Origin: JBFJKD01 sp041600415
GTDB taxonomy: Bacteria > Pseudomonadota > Gammaproteobacteria > Pseudomonadales > Porticoccaceae
DNA: 47,682 nt
Assembly: GCA_041600415.1 (NCBI GenBank)
Contig: JBFIKF010000009.1
Coordinates: 1 to 47,682, forward strand
Direction: 5' to 3'
Part shown: positions 8,671 to 17,005 of the stretch, one piece after another
Layout: the number at the start of each line of letters is the position of its first letter
Position numbering within the stretch: the first letter of the stretch is position 1
Program-made: the position numbers and the translations under genes
The notes under the pieces: generated by a model
What the model was told of the DNA's origin: nothing
The model's database searches: none
Seen by the model: the letters and a program-made list of their open reading frames with translations, nothing else

Positions 8671-9492
8671 ATGTCGGAAAGACGCTCCCGGGACTCGTTG
8701 GCGGGCCTCTCAGGTGATTTTTCCAACCGGCTACAACAGCGCTACAGCCGCCAGTTGTTGCTGCCAGGTTTTGGGTTTGACGGTCAGGAAAAATTGCGGG
8801 CGGCGACCGCGCTGGTCGTCGGCGCGGGTGGCCTGGGGTGCGCCGCCTCTCAATATCTGGTCGCCGCTGGAATCGGGCGCCTGGTACTGGTGGATTTCGA
8901 CACCGTAGAGCTGAGTAACTTGCAGCGTCAGATACTGTTTACCGAGGCAAATATTGGGCACTCCAAGGCCCGCTCCGCAGTTGCCCGGCTACAGGAGTTA
9001 AACCCGCACACCGACCTGCATGCCATAGAGCAGCGCTCTGATGACAAGACCTTGCAGGAACAAATTTCTGCCGCCGCGGTGGTCCTCGATTGCAGTGACA
9101 ATCTGGCCACCCGCGAGCAGTTAAACCGGCTGTGCTGGCAAGGCAAAGTGCCGTTGGTGTCGGGCGCCGCCATACGCATGGAGGGTCAGTTGTCGGTGTT
9201 TCCCATGACGATTACCGACCCCTGTTATCAATGTTTTAGTCATCTTTTTGGTGAACAGGAGCTGAGTTGTATGGAGGCGGGCGTGCTGGCTCCCGTGGTT
9301 GGCATAGTCGGCAATTTGCAGGCGTTGGAGGCTATCAAGCTGATAGCCGGGGTGGGCAAACCGGTGGCTGGCAAAGTACTGATGTTCGACGGGGCGCTTG
9401 GGGAGTGGCACAGTTTTGCATTACCTAAGTGGGTGGACTGTCCGGTGTGCGGTGATTCCGTACAGGGCGACCTGGTCGGCGGTGCTACATGA
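8671..9492 (+). CDS. moeB: MoeB, molybdopterin-synthase adenylyltransferase
   Basis: An E1-like ThiF/MoeB enzyme that adenylates the C-terminal Gly of MoaD before sulfur transfer in molybdopterin synthesis. The body shows YSRQLLLPGFGFDGQEKL, the ATP-binding GAGGLGC, DFDTVELSNLQRQ and the DCSDNLATR loop. A zinc site is formed by CYQC and CPVC. I take ATG at 8671; the frame is open to 8587, with ATG at 8641 as another option and no strong ribosome-binding site at any of them. The stop overlaps the moeA start (ATGA). MoaD is encoded at 18283. A ThiF role in thiamine synthesis is the main alternative, less likely beside moeA. Confidence 0.88.
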   Translation: MSERRSRDSLAGLSGDFSNRLQQRYSRQLLLPGFGFDGQEKLRAATALVVGAGGLGCAASQYLVAAGIGRLVLVDFDTVELSNLQRQILFTEANIGHSKARSAVARLQELNPHTDLHAIEQRSDDKTLQEQISAAAVVLDCSDNLATREQLNRLCWQGKVPLVSGAAIRMEGQLSVFPMTITDPCYQCFSHLFGEQELSCMEAGVLAPVVGIVGNLQALEAIKLIAGVGKPVAGKVLMFDGALGEWHSFALPKWVDCPVCGDSVQGDLVGGAT

Positions 9493-10742
9493 GTGATCTA
9501 CTGCCTGTTGAGCAGGCGCGGGCGCGCATGCTGGCGGCAGTGCAACCCGTCGATGCCAGTGAAATAGTTGCGCTAGCAGATTTGCCGGGACGTATTTTGG
9601 CGGCGGATGTGGTGTCGCCCTGCGCGGTGCCACCCACCGATAATTCCGCGATGGACGGCTATGCGTTGCGCTGTGCCGATCTCGCCGCGACGGCTGGGTT
9701 TCGGTTAGTGGGTCAAGCACTGGCCGGGCAGCCCTTCATAGGAGTTGTTGCACCGGGGGAATGCGTGTTGGTTACCACCGGCGCAGCCATTCCCAGTGGA
9801 GCCGATACGGTGGTTGTCAAAGAACAGGCGCAGGTGGTTGGCGTAACGGGTGACGATATTAAATCGCCGACGGTGCGCTTTAATGAGAGCCTAACTGGGC
9901 AACAGCAAGCGGGGCAAAATATTCGCCGGGCCGGGGAGGATATTGCGCTGGGTCAGACGCTGTTCGCAGCGGGGCGCCGCTGCGGCCCGATCGATCCGGG
10001 TCTGCTGGCCTCTGTAGGTCGGCGCGAGGCTCGTGTAACACGTGTTTTAAAAGTAGCCCTGTGCGCGACTGGCAGCGAATTAATTTCCCCGGGAGAACCC
10101 CTTGCGGCGGGACAGATTTACGAAAGTAATCGTTATTTTCTCACCGCTATGTTGCAACGGTTAGGGGTGTGCGTGATTGATCTGGGGGTAGTGCCGGATC
10201 ACCCGCAATTACTTCGGCAGGCTTTTGTGCGCGGTGCGGCGGAAGCGGATGCGCTGATTGTTACCGGCGGTGCGTCGGTCGGCGAGGCGGATTATACGCG
10301 CACACTACTGGCGGAACTCGGCGCTGTGGATTTCTGGAAAGTCGCCATTAAACCGGGCAAGCCATTTCTGTTTGGCACCTTACAACAGGCAGTTTTTTTT
10401 GGATTGCCCGGCAATCCGGTTTCCGCACTGATTACCTTTCACCAGCTGGTGGTGCCCACATTGCGAAAAATGCAGGGCGCCACCGCCACTGCGCCGTTAA
10501 TCCTGTCGGCGACAACCACCACAGCTATGGCTCGCAATAACCTGCGCCTCGACCTGCAACGGGGCTGGCTGCAATCCGGTCAAAATGGGTTGCCCGTGGT
10601 GAGCCCAGACCCACAGCAGGGATCTGGCGTGTTGAGCGCCATGAGTCGCAGCAACTGTTTTATTTTACTGGAGCCGGGAGAGCAGGTTGTCGCCGCGGGC
10701 GCCATTGTATCCGTATTGCCTTTCGATGAGCTGCTGAAGTAA
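9489..10742 (+). CDS. moeA: MoeA, molybdopterin molybdenumtransferase
   Basis: A 417-residue enzyme that inserts molybdate into adenylated molybdopterin. Hallmarks are PPTDNSAMDGYALR, VTTGAAIPSGADTVV, a TGSEL motif, the GGASVGEADYT loop, KPGKPFLFG and GLPGNPVSALITF. Domain order is as in the family: MoeA N, linker, MogA-like molybdopterin-binding fold, then a beta-barrel C-terminal domain. Length is close to the usual 410 residues. The start overlaps moeB by four bases, so the two are translated together. The rest of the pathway (moaABCDE, mobA, modABC) is on the other strand about 5 kb further. Confidence 0.95.
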   Translation: MSDLLPVEQARARMLAAVQPVDASEIVALADLPGRILAADVVSPCAVPPTDNSAMDGYALRCADLAATAGFRLVGQALAGQPFIGVVAPGECVLVTTGAAIPSGADTVVVKEQAQVVGVTGDDIKSPTVRFNESLTGQQQAGQNIRRAGEDIALGQTLFAAGRRCGPIDPGLLASVGRREARVTRVLKVALCATGSELISPGEPLAAGQIYESNRYFLTAMLQRLGVCVIDLGVVPDHPQLLRQAFVRGAAEADALIVTGGASVGEADYTRTLLAELGAVDFWKVAIKPGKPFLFGTLQQAVFFGLPGNPVSALITFHQLVVPTLRKMQGATATAPLILSATTTTAMARNNLRLDLQRGWLQSGQNGLPVVSPDPQQGSGVLSAMSRSNCFILLEPGEQVVAAGAIVSVLPFDELLK

Positions 10743-10812
10743 TGCTATTGCCGAGGCAGATTTGTCACCGGGTTGGGCGGGTCGCACTGCATTACACTCC
10801 GGGTGACGATCA

Positions 10813-11184
10813 ATGAGCACGTTCGACTACGAGCACCGTGTGCCGCAACGGGTGGAATACGTCAATGGTTCTTATCATTTGCATTGCATCAAACAGCTGC
10901 AAGTTCAGGAACGCGAAATTTTGTACTGCCTGGGCGACGCCGAGCTGGACAATTCCTGTTGCGGATTAATTGGCATCAGTTACGCGCTGGTGGTCGGTGA
11001 AATTGTCGCGCAGACGGTGCGCAAAACTCCAGATGGAAATAGCGTCTCCCTGATACGTCAAATACAGGACATGCCATTGGAGCGAAGCATACGCGCAGCG
11101 TTACTCGAAAGGGAAAATATATCAGACGTTAATTTTTATGTGCCGATTACCGACTCTGGGCGTCCTGACCAGAGTCGCGTATAG
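10813..11184 (+). CDS. Small protein of unknown function
   Basis: A 123-residue soluble protein with no motif I recognise. It has a Cys pair in NSCCGLIGISYALVVGE, a mixed alpha/beta character and no signal peptide or membrane segment. The ATG is preceded by GGGTGACGATCA, a weak ribosome-binding site. It lies 70 bases behind moeA on the same strand and converges with the SDR at 11201, so co-transcription with moeBA is possible. Codon use looks like the neighbours, which argues for a real gene. No function assigned. Confidence 0.65.
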   Translation: MSTFDYEHRVPQRVEYVNGSYHLHCIKQLQVQEREILYCLGDAELDNSCCGLIGISYALVVGEIVAQTVRKTPDGNSVSLIRQIQDMPLERSIRAALLERENISDVNFYVPITDSGRPDQSRV

Positions 11185-11200
11185 GCTACTTTGGATAATC

Positions 11201-11968
11201 TTAACGGGGCTGCATACGAATACCGCCATCCATGCGAATGCACTCGCCGTTGATATAAGAATTTTCCACAATACTTGCGGCCAGATGGGCGATTTCCGCG
11301 GGCTTTCCCAGCCGCTTTGGATACAGCACGCTCTGCGCCAGAGATTCCCTGACATTTTCCGGCAGGGCACCAAGCAAAGGTGTCTCGATCAGTCCAGGTG
11401 CAATCGTGTTGACGCGAATTCCATAGTCGGCAAGGTCCCTGGCGATGGGTAGCGTCATGCTGGTGATGCCGCCTTTACTGGCGCTGTAGGCGGCCTGACC
11501 GATCTGGCCTTCGTAGGCCGCTACCGAAGCGATGTTGATAATCACGCCGCGCTCCTGTCCGTCCACCAGATCATTTTTGGCCATTTGTTCGGCGGCCAGA
11601 CGCAGTACGTTGAACGTGCCCACCAAATTGATTTGAATTATTTTGTTGAAATCGGCGAGGGGAAATGGCCCTTTTTTGCCATAGGTTTTTATAGCGTTGC
11701 CGACGCCAGCGCAGTTGACGCATATATGTATTGCACCAAAAGTAGCCATGGTTTTATCGATAGCCTGTTGTACGGACTCTTCATCGGTGACATTGACCTT
11801 ACAGAAAATAACCGCATCCCCTAGCGCCGCAGCGATTTCGGCACCAGCGGATTCGTTTAAATCGAAAATTGCTACCTTGCCGCCTTCAGCGACAAATTTT
11901 TCGACGGTGCCTCTGCCCAGGCCGGAGGCGCCGCCGGTAATAATTGCCACACTATTTTTTAACCGCAT
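11201..11968 (-). CDS. HSD10-type 3-hydroxyacyl-CoA dehydrogenase-like SDR
   Basis: A 255-residue short-chain dehydrogenase. The glycine motif is GGASGLG, the catalytic Ser is in NIASVAAYEGQIGQ, and the active site is YSASK. The N[C]AGVG and GRGTVEKFVAEGGKVAIFDLN segments and the length match the type-II 3-hydroxyacyl-CoA / 3-hydroxy-2-methylbutyryl-CoA dehydrogenase (HSD17B10) branch, which acts in beta-oxidation. An AGGAG sits seven bases before the chosen ATG; the frame upstream is open but has no better start. It lies just downstream of an acyl-CoA dehydrogenase gene on the same strand, supporting a joint role in fatty acyl or aryl-alkyl-CoA oxidation. Confidence 0.85.
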   Translation of the reverse strand: MRLKNSVAIITGGASGLGRGTVEKFVAEGGKVAIFDLNESAGAEIAAALGDAVIFCKVNVTDEESVQQAIDKTMATFGAIHICVNCAGVGNAIKTYGKKGPFPLADFNKIIQINLVGTFNVLRLAAEQMAKNDLVDGQERGVIINIASVAAYEGQIGQAAYSASKGGITSMTLPIARDLADYGIRVNTIAPGLIETPLLGALPENVRESLAQSVLYPKRLGKPAEIAHLAASIVENSYINGECIRMDGGIRMQPR

Positions 11969-12050
11969 ATTAAGCTCCTGGTGATAAGTGAAGACGTGTT
12001 TATGGCGATATGCCCAGCTGCTAAACTGGTTTGTCGTGGTGCGTGCGCCG

Positions 12051-13202
12051 CTAATGCCGCTGATTAAAAATGGAGCGCGCAATTATCTCGCGCATAATCT
12101 CTGAGCTGCCAGCATAAATACGGGAAATGCGCGCGTTGGTATACATGCGACAGATTTCGTACTCTTCCATGTATCCCGCTCCACCGTGCAATTGCACGCC
12201 TTCGTCGGTCATGCGTCCTTCCAGTTCGCTATTGTACAGTTTAGCCTTGGCGGCCATGTCGGCAGTGAGTTCGCCCTGGTTGTGCATTTCCACACATTTG
12301 TCGAGATAGGTTTGTGCGATATCGATTTCCGCGCGCAGGGTTGCGAGCTTAAAGCGGGTGTTCTGAAAATCGGCGATGGTTTGCCCAAATGCCTTGCGTT
12401 CCTGGACAAAATCCCGGGTGATATCGAAGGCGCGCTGACAATTTGCAATATAGCCAGTGGCACCTATCAACCGCTCTTCCGCCAGACCCTGCATCAGATA
12501 ATGCAGTCCCTTGTAAGGGTCGCCCAGAACATTTGCTTTCGGAATTTTGACTTCGTTAAAAAATAGCTCAGCGGTGTCCTGGGCTTTAAGGCCCATTTTT
12601 TTGAGGTTGCGGCCGCGCTCGAAACCCTGCATGCCGCGCTCTACCAGAAAGAGTCCGATATGGCGGGGATTGTCCGGGTTGGTTTTGGCCGCAACGATCA
12701 CCAGATCACCGTTGATGCCGTTGGAAATATAGGTTTTGGAGCCGCTCAGGACCCAGTGGTCCTGTTGCTCTTGGGCGCGGGTTTTCATACCCGCCAGATC
12801 GCTGCCCACGTCCGGCTCGGTCATGGCGATGGCAAGAATGCATTCACCGGAAACGCAGCGGGGAATAAAGCGTGCTTTTTGTTCTTCGTTGCCAAAGTGT
12901 TTCAGATAGGGCGCTACCAGCCTGCTGTGTAGAGTGTGAAAAAAGCCGGCTTCGCCGTGGGTGGCGTCCTCCTCAATCATGATTTGCTGATAGCGAAAAT
13001 CCTCAATTCCCAGGCCGCCGTACGCTTCGTCGGCCCAGGTGAGCAAATAGCCTTGCTCACCCATTTTGGTAAACATCTCCCGGGGTACGATGCCTTGTTC
13101 TCGCCATGTTTCCCGATGGGGTACGACTTCTTGAAGCAAAAATTTTCGATAGGCATCGCGGAACATGGTTTGTTCTTCGGTAAACAAATTTTCCCGTTGC
13201 AT
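12051..13202 (-). CDS. Acyl-CoA dehydrogenase
   Basis: A 383-residue FAD enzyme that introduces the alpha,beta double bond in an acyl-CoA. The FAD-binding AMTEPDVGSD is at residues 126-135, and the GSKTYISNG segment and the C-terminal QLHGGAGYMEEYE are typical. The C-terminal position where many family members carry catalytic Glu (YEGT) reads YAGSS here. A Glu pair in AEERLIGA near residue 242 lies where long-chain and isovaleryl-CoA dehydrogenases hold their base. That points to the LCAD/IVD-like layout. The ATG at 13202 was chosen because homologues start close to FTEEQ. Likely co-transcribed with the SDR that follows. Confidence 0.9.
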   Translation of the reverse strand: MQRENLFTEEQTMFRDAYRKFLLQEVVPHRETWREQGIVPREMFTKMGEQGYLLTWADEAYGGLGIEDFRYQQIMIEEDATHGEAGFFHTLHSRLVAPYLKHFGNEEQKARFIPRCVSGECILAIAMTEPDVGSDLAGMKTRAQEQQDHWVLSGSKTYISNGINGDLVIVAAKTNPDNPRHIGLFLVERGMQGFERGRNLKKMGLKAQDTAELFFNEVKIPKANVLGDPYKGLHYLMQGLAEERLIGATGYIANCQRAFDITRDFVQERKAFGQTIADFQNTRFKLATLRAEIDIAQTYLDKCVEMHNQGELTADMAAKAKLYNSELEGRMTDEGVQLHGGAGYMEEYEICRMYTNARISRIYAGSSEIMREIIARSIFNQRH

Positions 13203-13256
13203 GCTGTGGTCCGGTGCGGTTGGTCGGGGGAAGTTTAATCTACGGCTGTGCCGACT

Positions 13257-13268
13257 GTGTTGCAACAC
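13257..13268. promoter_or_regulatory. 12-bp perfect palindrome between divergent genes
   Basis: The sequence GTGTTGCAACAC is its own reverse complement. It lies in the 269-bp gap between the acyl-CoA dehydrogenase start (13202) and the hemH start (13472), where divergent promoters are expected. It is 54 bases upstream of the dehydrogenase start. It could be an operator for a dimeric repressor, but I cannot link it to a known regulator. Confidence 0.3.
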
Positions 13269-13471
13269 GTAGTGTAACTATTTTGGACCAGCGGGTTCTA
13301 TCGCTATGGCCGCTGATTCTGTTCAATTATGGGGCCAGGTCAACGGGTGAAGCTATTTAGCCACGCAGGGATTGCTGTTGTACTATGTCGCAGGACACTG
13401 CGCCATCGTATCAAGGCCAACAGGTTGGCGCAGCTCATCGACATCGTCAGACAGATACTCAGTGGGACACT

Positions 13472-14506
13472 ATGAGCGCACGTGCAGTAATGTTGATCAA
13501 TTTAGGCTCCCCCGGCGCCCCTGAAACGGGCCCTGTGCGCCGCTATCTGAATCAATTTCTTATGGATCCCCAGGTGATTCAGCTACCCTGGATTCTGCGA
13601 CGCCTGATCGTCAGCCTGTTGGTACTCCCGCGGCGACCCAGGCAATCGGCCGCGGCCTATCGCAGCATCTGGTGGGCGAACGGCTCGCCGTTGGTGGTGC
13701 TATCGCAGCGGGTAGAAAAAGCGCTACAGCAGAAATTGAATATGCCTGTGGTCATGGCGATGCGCTATGGCAGCCCGAGTATAGAACAGCAGCTGTTACA
13801 GCTGGCGAAAAATGACGTCGTCCGGGAGCTGCTGGTATTACCGATGTATCCACACCACGCCGACAGTACCGTGCTGACATCTATACTTGAGGTCAGGCGT
13901 GTTATTCGGGTGCATCAATTATCCCTGACAGTAACCGTTGTTCCGCCATTTTACGCGCAACCCGATTATATCGACGCGCTGGTCAGCAGCGCTCAGGGCT
14001 GTCTGGCGAAAGACTACGACCACCTGTTGTTCAGTTATCACGGACTGCCGGAATCCCATTTGCGCAGCGCGGACCCCAGCGCTTCGCACTGCCTGGCGCG
14101 GGCGGACTGTTGCGCTACGCCTGCGCCTGCTCACGCTACCTGTTACCGTCATCAGGTTTTTGCAACCACACGCCTGTTTACGCAACAGGCAAAGATTTCA
14201 GACGACCGTTATTCCGTCGCGTTTCAGTCCCGACTGGGTCGCGCGCAATGGCTGGAGCCGAGCACCGAAAATGTTTTGCGCGAACTGGCGCAGCGGGGTG
14301 TAAAGCGCCTGGCGGTAATCTGTCCGGCGTTTGTTACGGACTGTCTGGAGACTCTCGAGGAAATAGGTCTGCGCGGCAGGGAAATTTTTATCGAAGCTGG
14401 CGGCGAATCCCTGGAATTGATTCCGTGCCTTAACGACCACCCGGACTGGTTAGCGACGCTTGCCGACTGGTGCCAACAGGAGTACCCAGCGCTCTCACCG
14501 CAATGA
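13472..14506 (+). CDS. hemH: HemH, ferrochelatase
   Basis: A 344-residue ferrochelatase that inserts Fe(II) into protoporphyrin IX, the last step of heme synthesis. It shows INLGSPGAPETGPVRRYL, MRYGSPSIEQ, the metal-site His in LLFSYHGLPESH, FQSRLGRAQWLEP and the catalytic Glu in DCLETLEEIG. A cysteine-rich stretch (HCLARADCC then CYRH) resembles the segment that holds a 2Fe-2S cluster in some bacterial ferrochelatases. I chose ATG at 13472 because family alignments begin shortly before LINLG; ATG at 13385 would add 29 residues. The stop overlaps the next start as ATGA. Confidence 0.93.
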   Translation: MSARAVMLINLGSPGAPETGPVRRYLNQFLMDPQVIQLPWILRRLIVSLLVLPRRPRQSAAAYRSIWWANGSPLVVLSQRVEKALQQKLNMPVVMAMRYGSPSIEQQLLQLAKNDVVRELLVLPMYPHHADSTVLTSILEVRRVIRVHQLSLTVTVVPPFYAQPDYIDALVSSAQGCLAKDYDHLLFSYHGLPESHLRSADPSASHCLARADCCATPAPAHATCYRHQVFATTRLFTQQAKISDDRYSVAFQSRLGRAQWLEPSTENVLRELAQRGVKRLAVICPAFVTDCLETLEEIGLRGREIFIEAGGESLELIPCLNDHPDWLATLADWCQQEYPALSPQ

Positions 14507-14985
14507 ATATATTTGTACTCGATCGCAACATCAGAAAATGCGCCCGCTATCACTGCGACCAGCACGTGGTGAAAATGACCCTCGAAAGTGTGCAGATACT
14601 GTGCACGGTGTTAAATGAGCGGGGCATCAGTACAACGTACAAGTCCACCCACCCGAAACATCCCTGCGTACTGTGGGCCGCCGCCTCGCCGGACAACTTT
14701 TTGTGGCTGCGGGAGCTGGCCGTCGAGTTAAATCGGGAGTACCGCTATCGTTACGGGAAGACCAGTGACCACGGCGCCATCGCAGCACTCCCGGATAATG
14801 TTCAGGGCAACTGGTCGCCGAGTGGCTTAACGGAATTTGTACAGGTGATGCCCGAGGAATATCGTTATAAAAATAATCCGGTACGCGCTTATCGCGCTTT
14901 TTATCGCGGGCAAAAAGCGCAGTTTGCGCGTTGGAAAAAACGCCCACCACCGTCGTGGATGGTTTCCGCACTAACCAACCCGTAG
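14503..14985 (+). CDS. Conserved protein of unknown function, translationally coupled to hemH
   Basis: A 160-residue protein starting inside the hemH stop (ATGA). It opens MNIFVLD and then has CDQHVVKMTLESVQILC, KSTHPKHPCVLW, LWLRELAVELNREYRYRYGK and VRAYRAFYRGQKAQFARWKKRPPP. I recognise this as a widespread uncharacterised family also seen in phage genomes. The conserved His, Cys, Glu and Trp residues suggest an enzyme or nucleic-acid-binding role, but none is known to me. The tight overlap with hemH is the only functional hint. Confidence 0.8.
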   Translation: MNIFVLDRNIRKCARYHCDQHVVKMTLESVQILCTVLNERGISTTYKSTHPKHPCVLWAAASPDNFLWLRELAVELNREYRYRYGKTSDHGAIAALPDNVQGNWSPSGLTEFVQVMPEEYRYKNNPVRAYRAFYRGQKAQFARWKKRPPPSWMVSALTNP

Positions 14986-15014
14986 GGGTCGCTGGGACCA
15001 GTAACCAGTCGTGC

Positions 15015-15593
15015 TTATTGCAGGTGCGCCTGAATGCTGCGCCACTGTTCCGATGTGTTGATATTTACAAAAGTGCCGTCATCTAGCGGTGGAGTCAGGC
15101 TGCCCGGATCGATGGTGGTCGCACCCAGCGCACGCAGACAGGCGGCAATGGAGTGATCCACGTCCGGTTGGGCGACGGTGCGGCGCAGATAGTCAGCAGT
15201 AGTAGCGTGCAGAGGGAGTAACAGCGGGAAAAAATAGTTCACATAATGGTGGGGCACGGTAACCTCACCTTGCGCTACCAGCTCGGTCAGGGCGCGGGGC
15301 TCCAGTAGCGGCATATCCACCGGTACGATCAATGCGAGGTGATCTGGATAATGTTCCGCCAGCGTGTGCAGTGCACCCAGCGGGCCAAGGTTTGCGATGG
15401 CGTCGGGCAACGCTTGTGGCCCCGATCCGCATACCAGCGTGTGTTCCACGCCTGCGCGTTGCAGTTTGCGCTGCATCCATTCCAGCAGGGTACCTCCTCC
15501 AGCCACCGGCAGCTGCGCCTTATCGCTACCCATGCGCCGGGATTTACCCCCCGTCAGAATTGCGCCAATCAGTTTGTGGTCAGCTATCGCCAT
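15015..15593 (-). CDS. mobA: MobA, molybdenum cofactor guanylyltransferase
   Basis: A 192-residue nucleotidyltransferase that attaches GMP to molybdopterin-Mo to make the bis-MGD precursor used by DMSO-reductase-family enzymes. The nucleotide-binding ILTGGKSRRMGSDKAQL is near the N-terminus and VPVDMPLL carries the metal-binding Asp. ATG at 15593 has AGGTGA eight bases upstream; a TTG 24 bases earlier is less likely. It is the last gene of the moa-mod run, 39 bases after modC. No mobB is seen in the window. Confidence 0.92.
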   Translation of the reverse strand: MAIADHKLIGAILTGGKSRRMGSDKAQLPVAGGGTLLEWMQRKLQRAGVEHTLVCGSGPQALPDAIANLGPLGALHTLAEHYPDHLALIVPVDMPLLEPRALTELVAQGEVTVPHHYVNYFFPLLLPLHATTADYLRRTVAQPDVDHSIAACLRALGATTIDPGSLTPPLDDGTFVNINTSEQWRSIQAHLQ

Positions 15594-15632
15594 AGCTATC
15601 ACCTGTGCTGATGGCAATGTTGCTGGTAGTGG

Positions 15633-16310
15633 TTAACATGATTCGCCACTGAGAGTGCCATTGGTATTGGTCAGATCAATCACGCGATCGCACAGGGCGG
15701 CGATTTGCTCTTCGTCGTGACTGACATAGACCATCAGCATATTAAAGCGCGCCGGCAGTTCGCTAATTTTTGGCAACAACGCTTTGCGACTGGCGCTGTC
15801 GAGTGCGGTGAGTGGTTCATCCATCAGTAACACCCGCGGGGCATTGACCAGAGCGCGGGCGATCGCTACCCGTTGTTGTTCTCCGCCGGAGAGTTGCTGT
15901 ACCGGGCTGGCGAGTAGTGGCCGTAGACCAAGCCAGTCGATCACCTCGTCAAAGGCGAGGGTTTGATCGGAATGGGCGCGACGGTGCGCGAAACGCAGGT
16001 TGTCCCCGACATTGAGATGGGGAAACAGACGGGCGTCCTGAAACACCAGACCAACCTGTCGCCGTTGTGGTGGCAGGTGTATGCCGCGGCCGCTATCCAG
16101 CCAGCATTCGTCGTCTCGCCACAGAGTGCCGGTGGCGCTAGGTTCTAGTCCCGCCAGACAGCGTAGCAAGGTGGTCTTGCCGCTACCACTGGGTCCGCTG
16201 ATACCGTAAATACCAGGTCCCGCAAAGCGTGTGCACAGATGGCTACGAAAGGTACCGCGCCGCTTGCTGGCGGGTCGCGACAAGGCGATGTCGATGGTCA
16301 GACAGGTCAT
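15633..16310 (-). CDS. modC: ModC, molybdate ABC transporter ATP-binding protein, short form
   Basis: A 225-residue ABC ATPase that powers molybdate uptake. It has Walker A GPSGSGKTT, the signature LSGGEQQRVAIARAL, Walker B VLLMDEPL and the H-loop in YVSHDEEQ. Most ModC proteins are about 350 residues because they carry a C-terminal TOBE/Mop molybdate-sensing domain; this one ends just after the ATPase core, so the domain is absent. The stop is an ordinary one with no remnant Mop sequence visible before mobA. The start overlaps modB by four bases. Confidence 0.92.
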   Translation of the reverse strand: MTCLTIDIALSRPASKRRGTFRSHLCTRFAGPGIYGISGPSGSGKTTLLRCLAGLEPSATGTLWRDDECWLDSGRGIHLPPQRRQVGLVFQDARLFPHLNVGDNLRFAHRRAHSDQTLAFDEVIDWLGLRPLLASPVQQLSGGEQQRVAIARALVNAPRVLLMDEPLTALDSASRKALLPKISELPARFNMLMVYVSHDEEQIAALCDRVIDLTNTNGTLSGESC

Positions 16311-17005
16311 ACCCGGTATTCCCGTCCCGGACGCAGCGTACTGATCAGCAGGAGTACTACAAAAGACGTGAGCAGCATCCCCGCTGCCAACCAGTGGGCG
16401 GCGCCGTAATTCATCACTTCCACATGGTCAAATAGCGCGATGGACAATACCCGGGTTTCGCCGGGAATATTGCCGCCAATCATTAACACCACGCCAAATT
16501 CCCCAATGGTATGGGCGAAGCTGAGCCCGGCGGCGGTAAGAAAACTGCTGCGGGTTACTGGCAACACCAGATTGAAAAATTGATCGGCGGGTTTGGCACC
16601 CAGAGTGGATGCCACCTCCAGATACTGGCGGTTGAATTGTTCAAACCCGTTTAATAGCGGTTGCACTGCAAATGGCAGGGAATAAATAATCGAACCAATC
16701 AGAATGCCCGTGAAGCTGAACGCCAGTGTATTGCCGCTAATTTGTAACCACCAGTACCCCACAAAATGATCCGGGGAAAACAGCACCAGTAAATAAAACC
16801 CCAGCACGGTGGGGGGAAGAATAAGCGGCACCGCGACGATGGCCTCAATAACATTTTTCCAGCGACTGGATGTGCGCGATAACCACCATGCTAACGGTGT
16901 GGAAAACAGTATTAATAACAGGGTAGTTGCCCCCGCCAGGGACAGTGTCAGCCACACGGCCTGCCAGTCCGCTGCGGACAATGTCGGCGCGTCTGCAGAT
17001 ATCAT
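16307..17005 (-). CDS. modB: ModB, molybdate ABC transporter permease
   Basis: A 232-residue inner-membrane permease with about five to six transmembrane helices. Typical features are WLTLSLAGATTLLLI near the N-terminus, PLILPPTVLGFYLL, and the cytoplasmic coupling segment EVASTLGAKPADQFFNLVLP, followed by AGLSFAHTIGEFGVVLMIGGN. Both ends overlap neighbours by four bases (modA stop/modB start and modB stop/modC start). It works with ModA in the periplasm and ModC in the cytoplasm. Confidence 0.95.
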   Translation of the reverse strand: MISADAPTLSAADWQAVWLTLSLAGATTLLLILFSTPLAWWLSRTSSRWKNVIEAIVAVPLILPPTVLGFYLLVLFSPDHFVGYWWLQISGNTLAFSFTGILIGSIIYSLPFAVQPLLNGFEQFNRQYLEVASTLGAKPADQFFNLVLPVTRSSFLTAAGLSFAHTIGEFGVVLMIGGNIPGETRVLSIALFDHVEVMNYGAAHWLAAGMLLTSFVVLLLISTLRPGREYRV

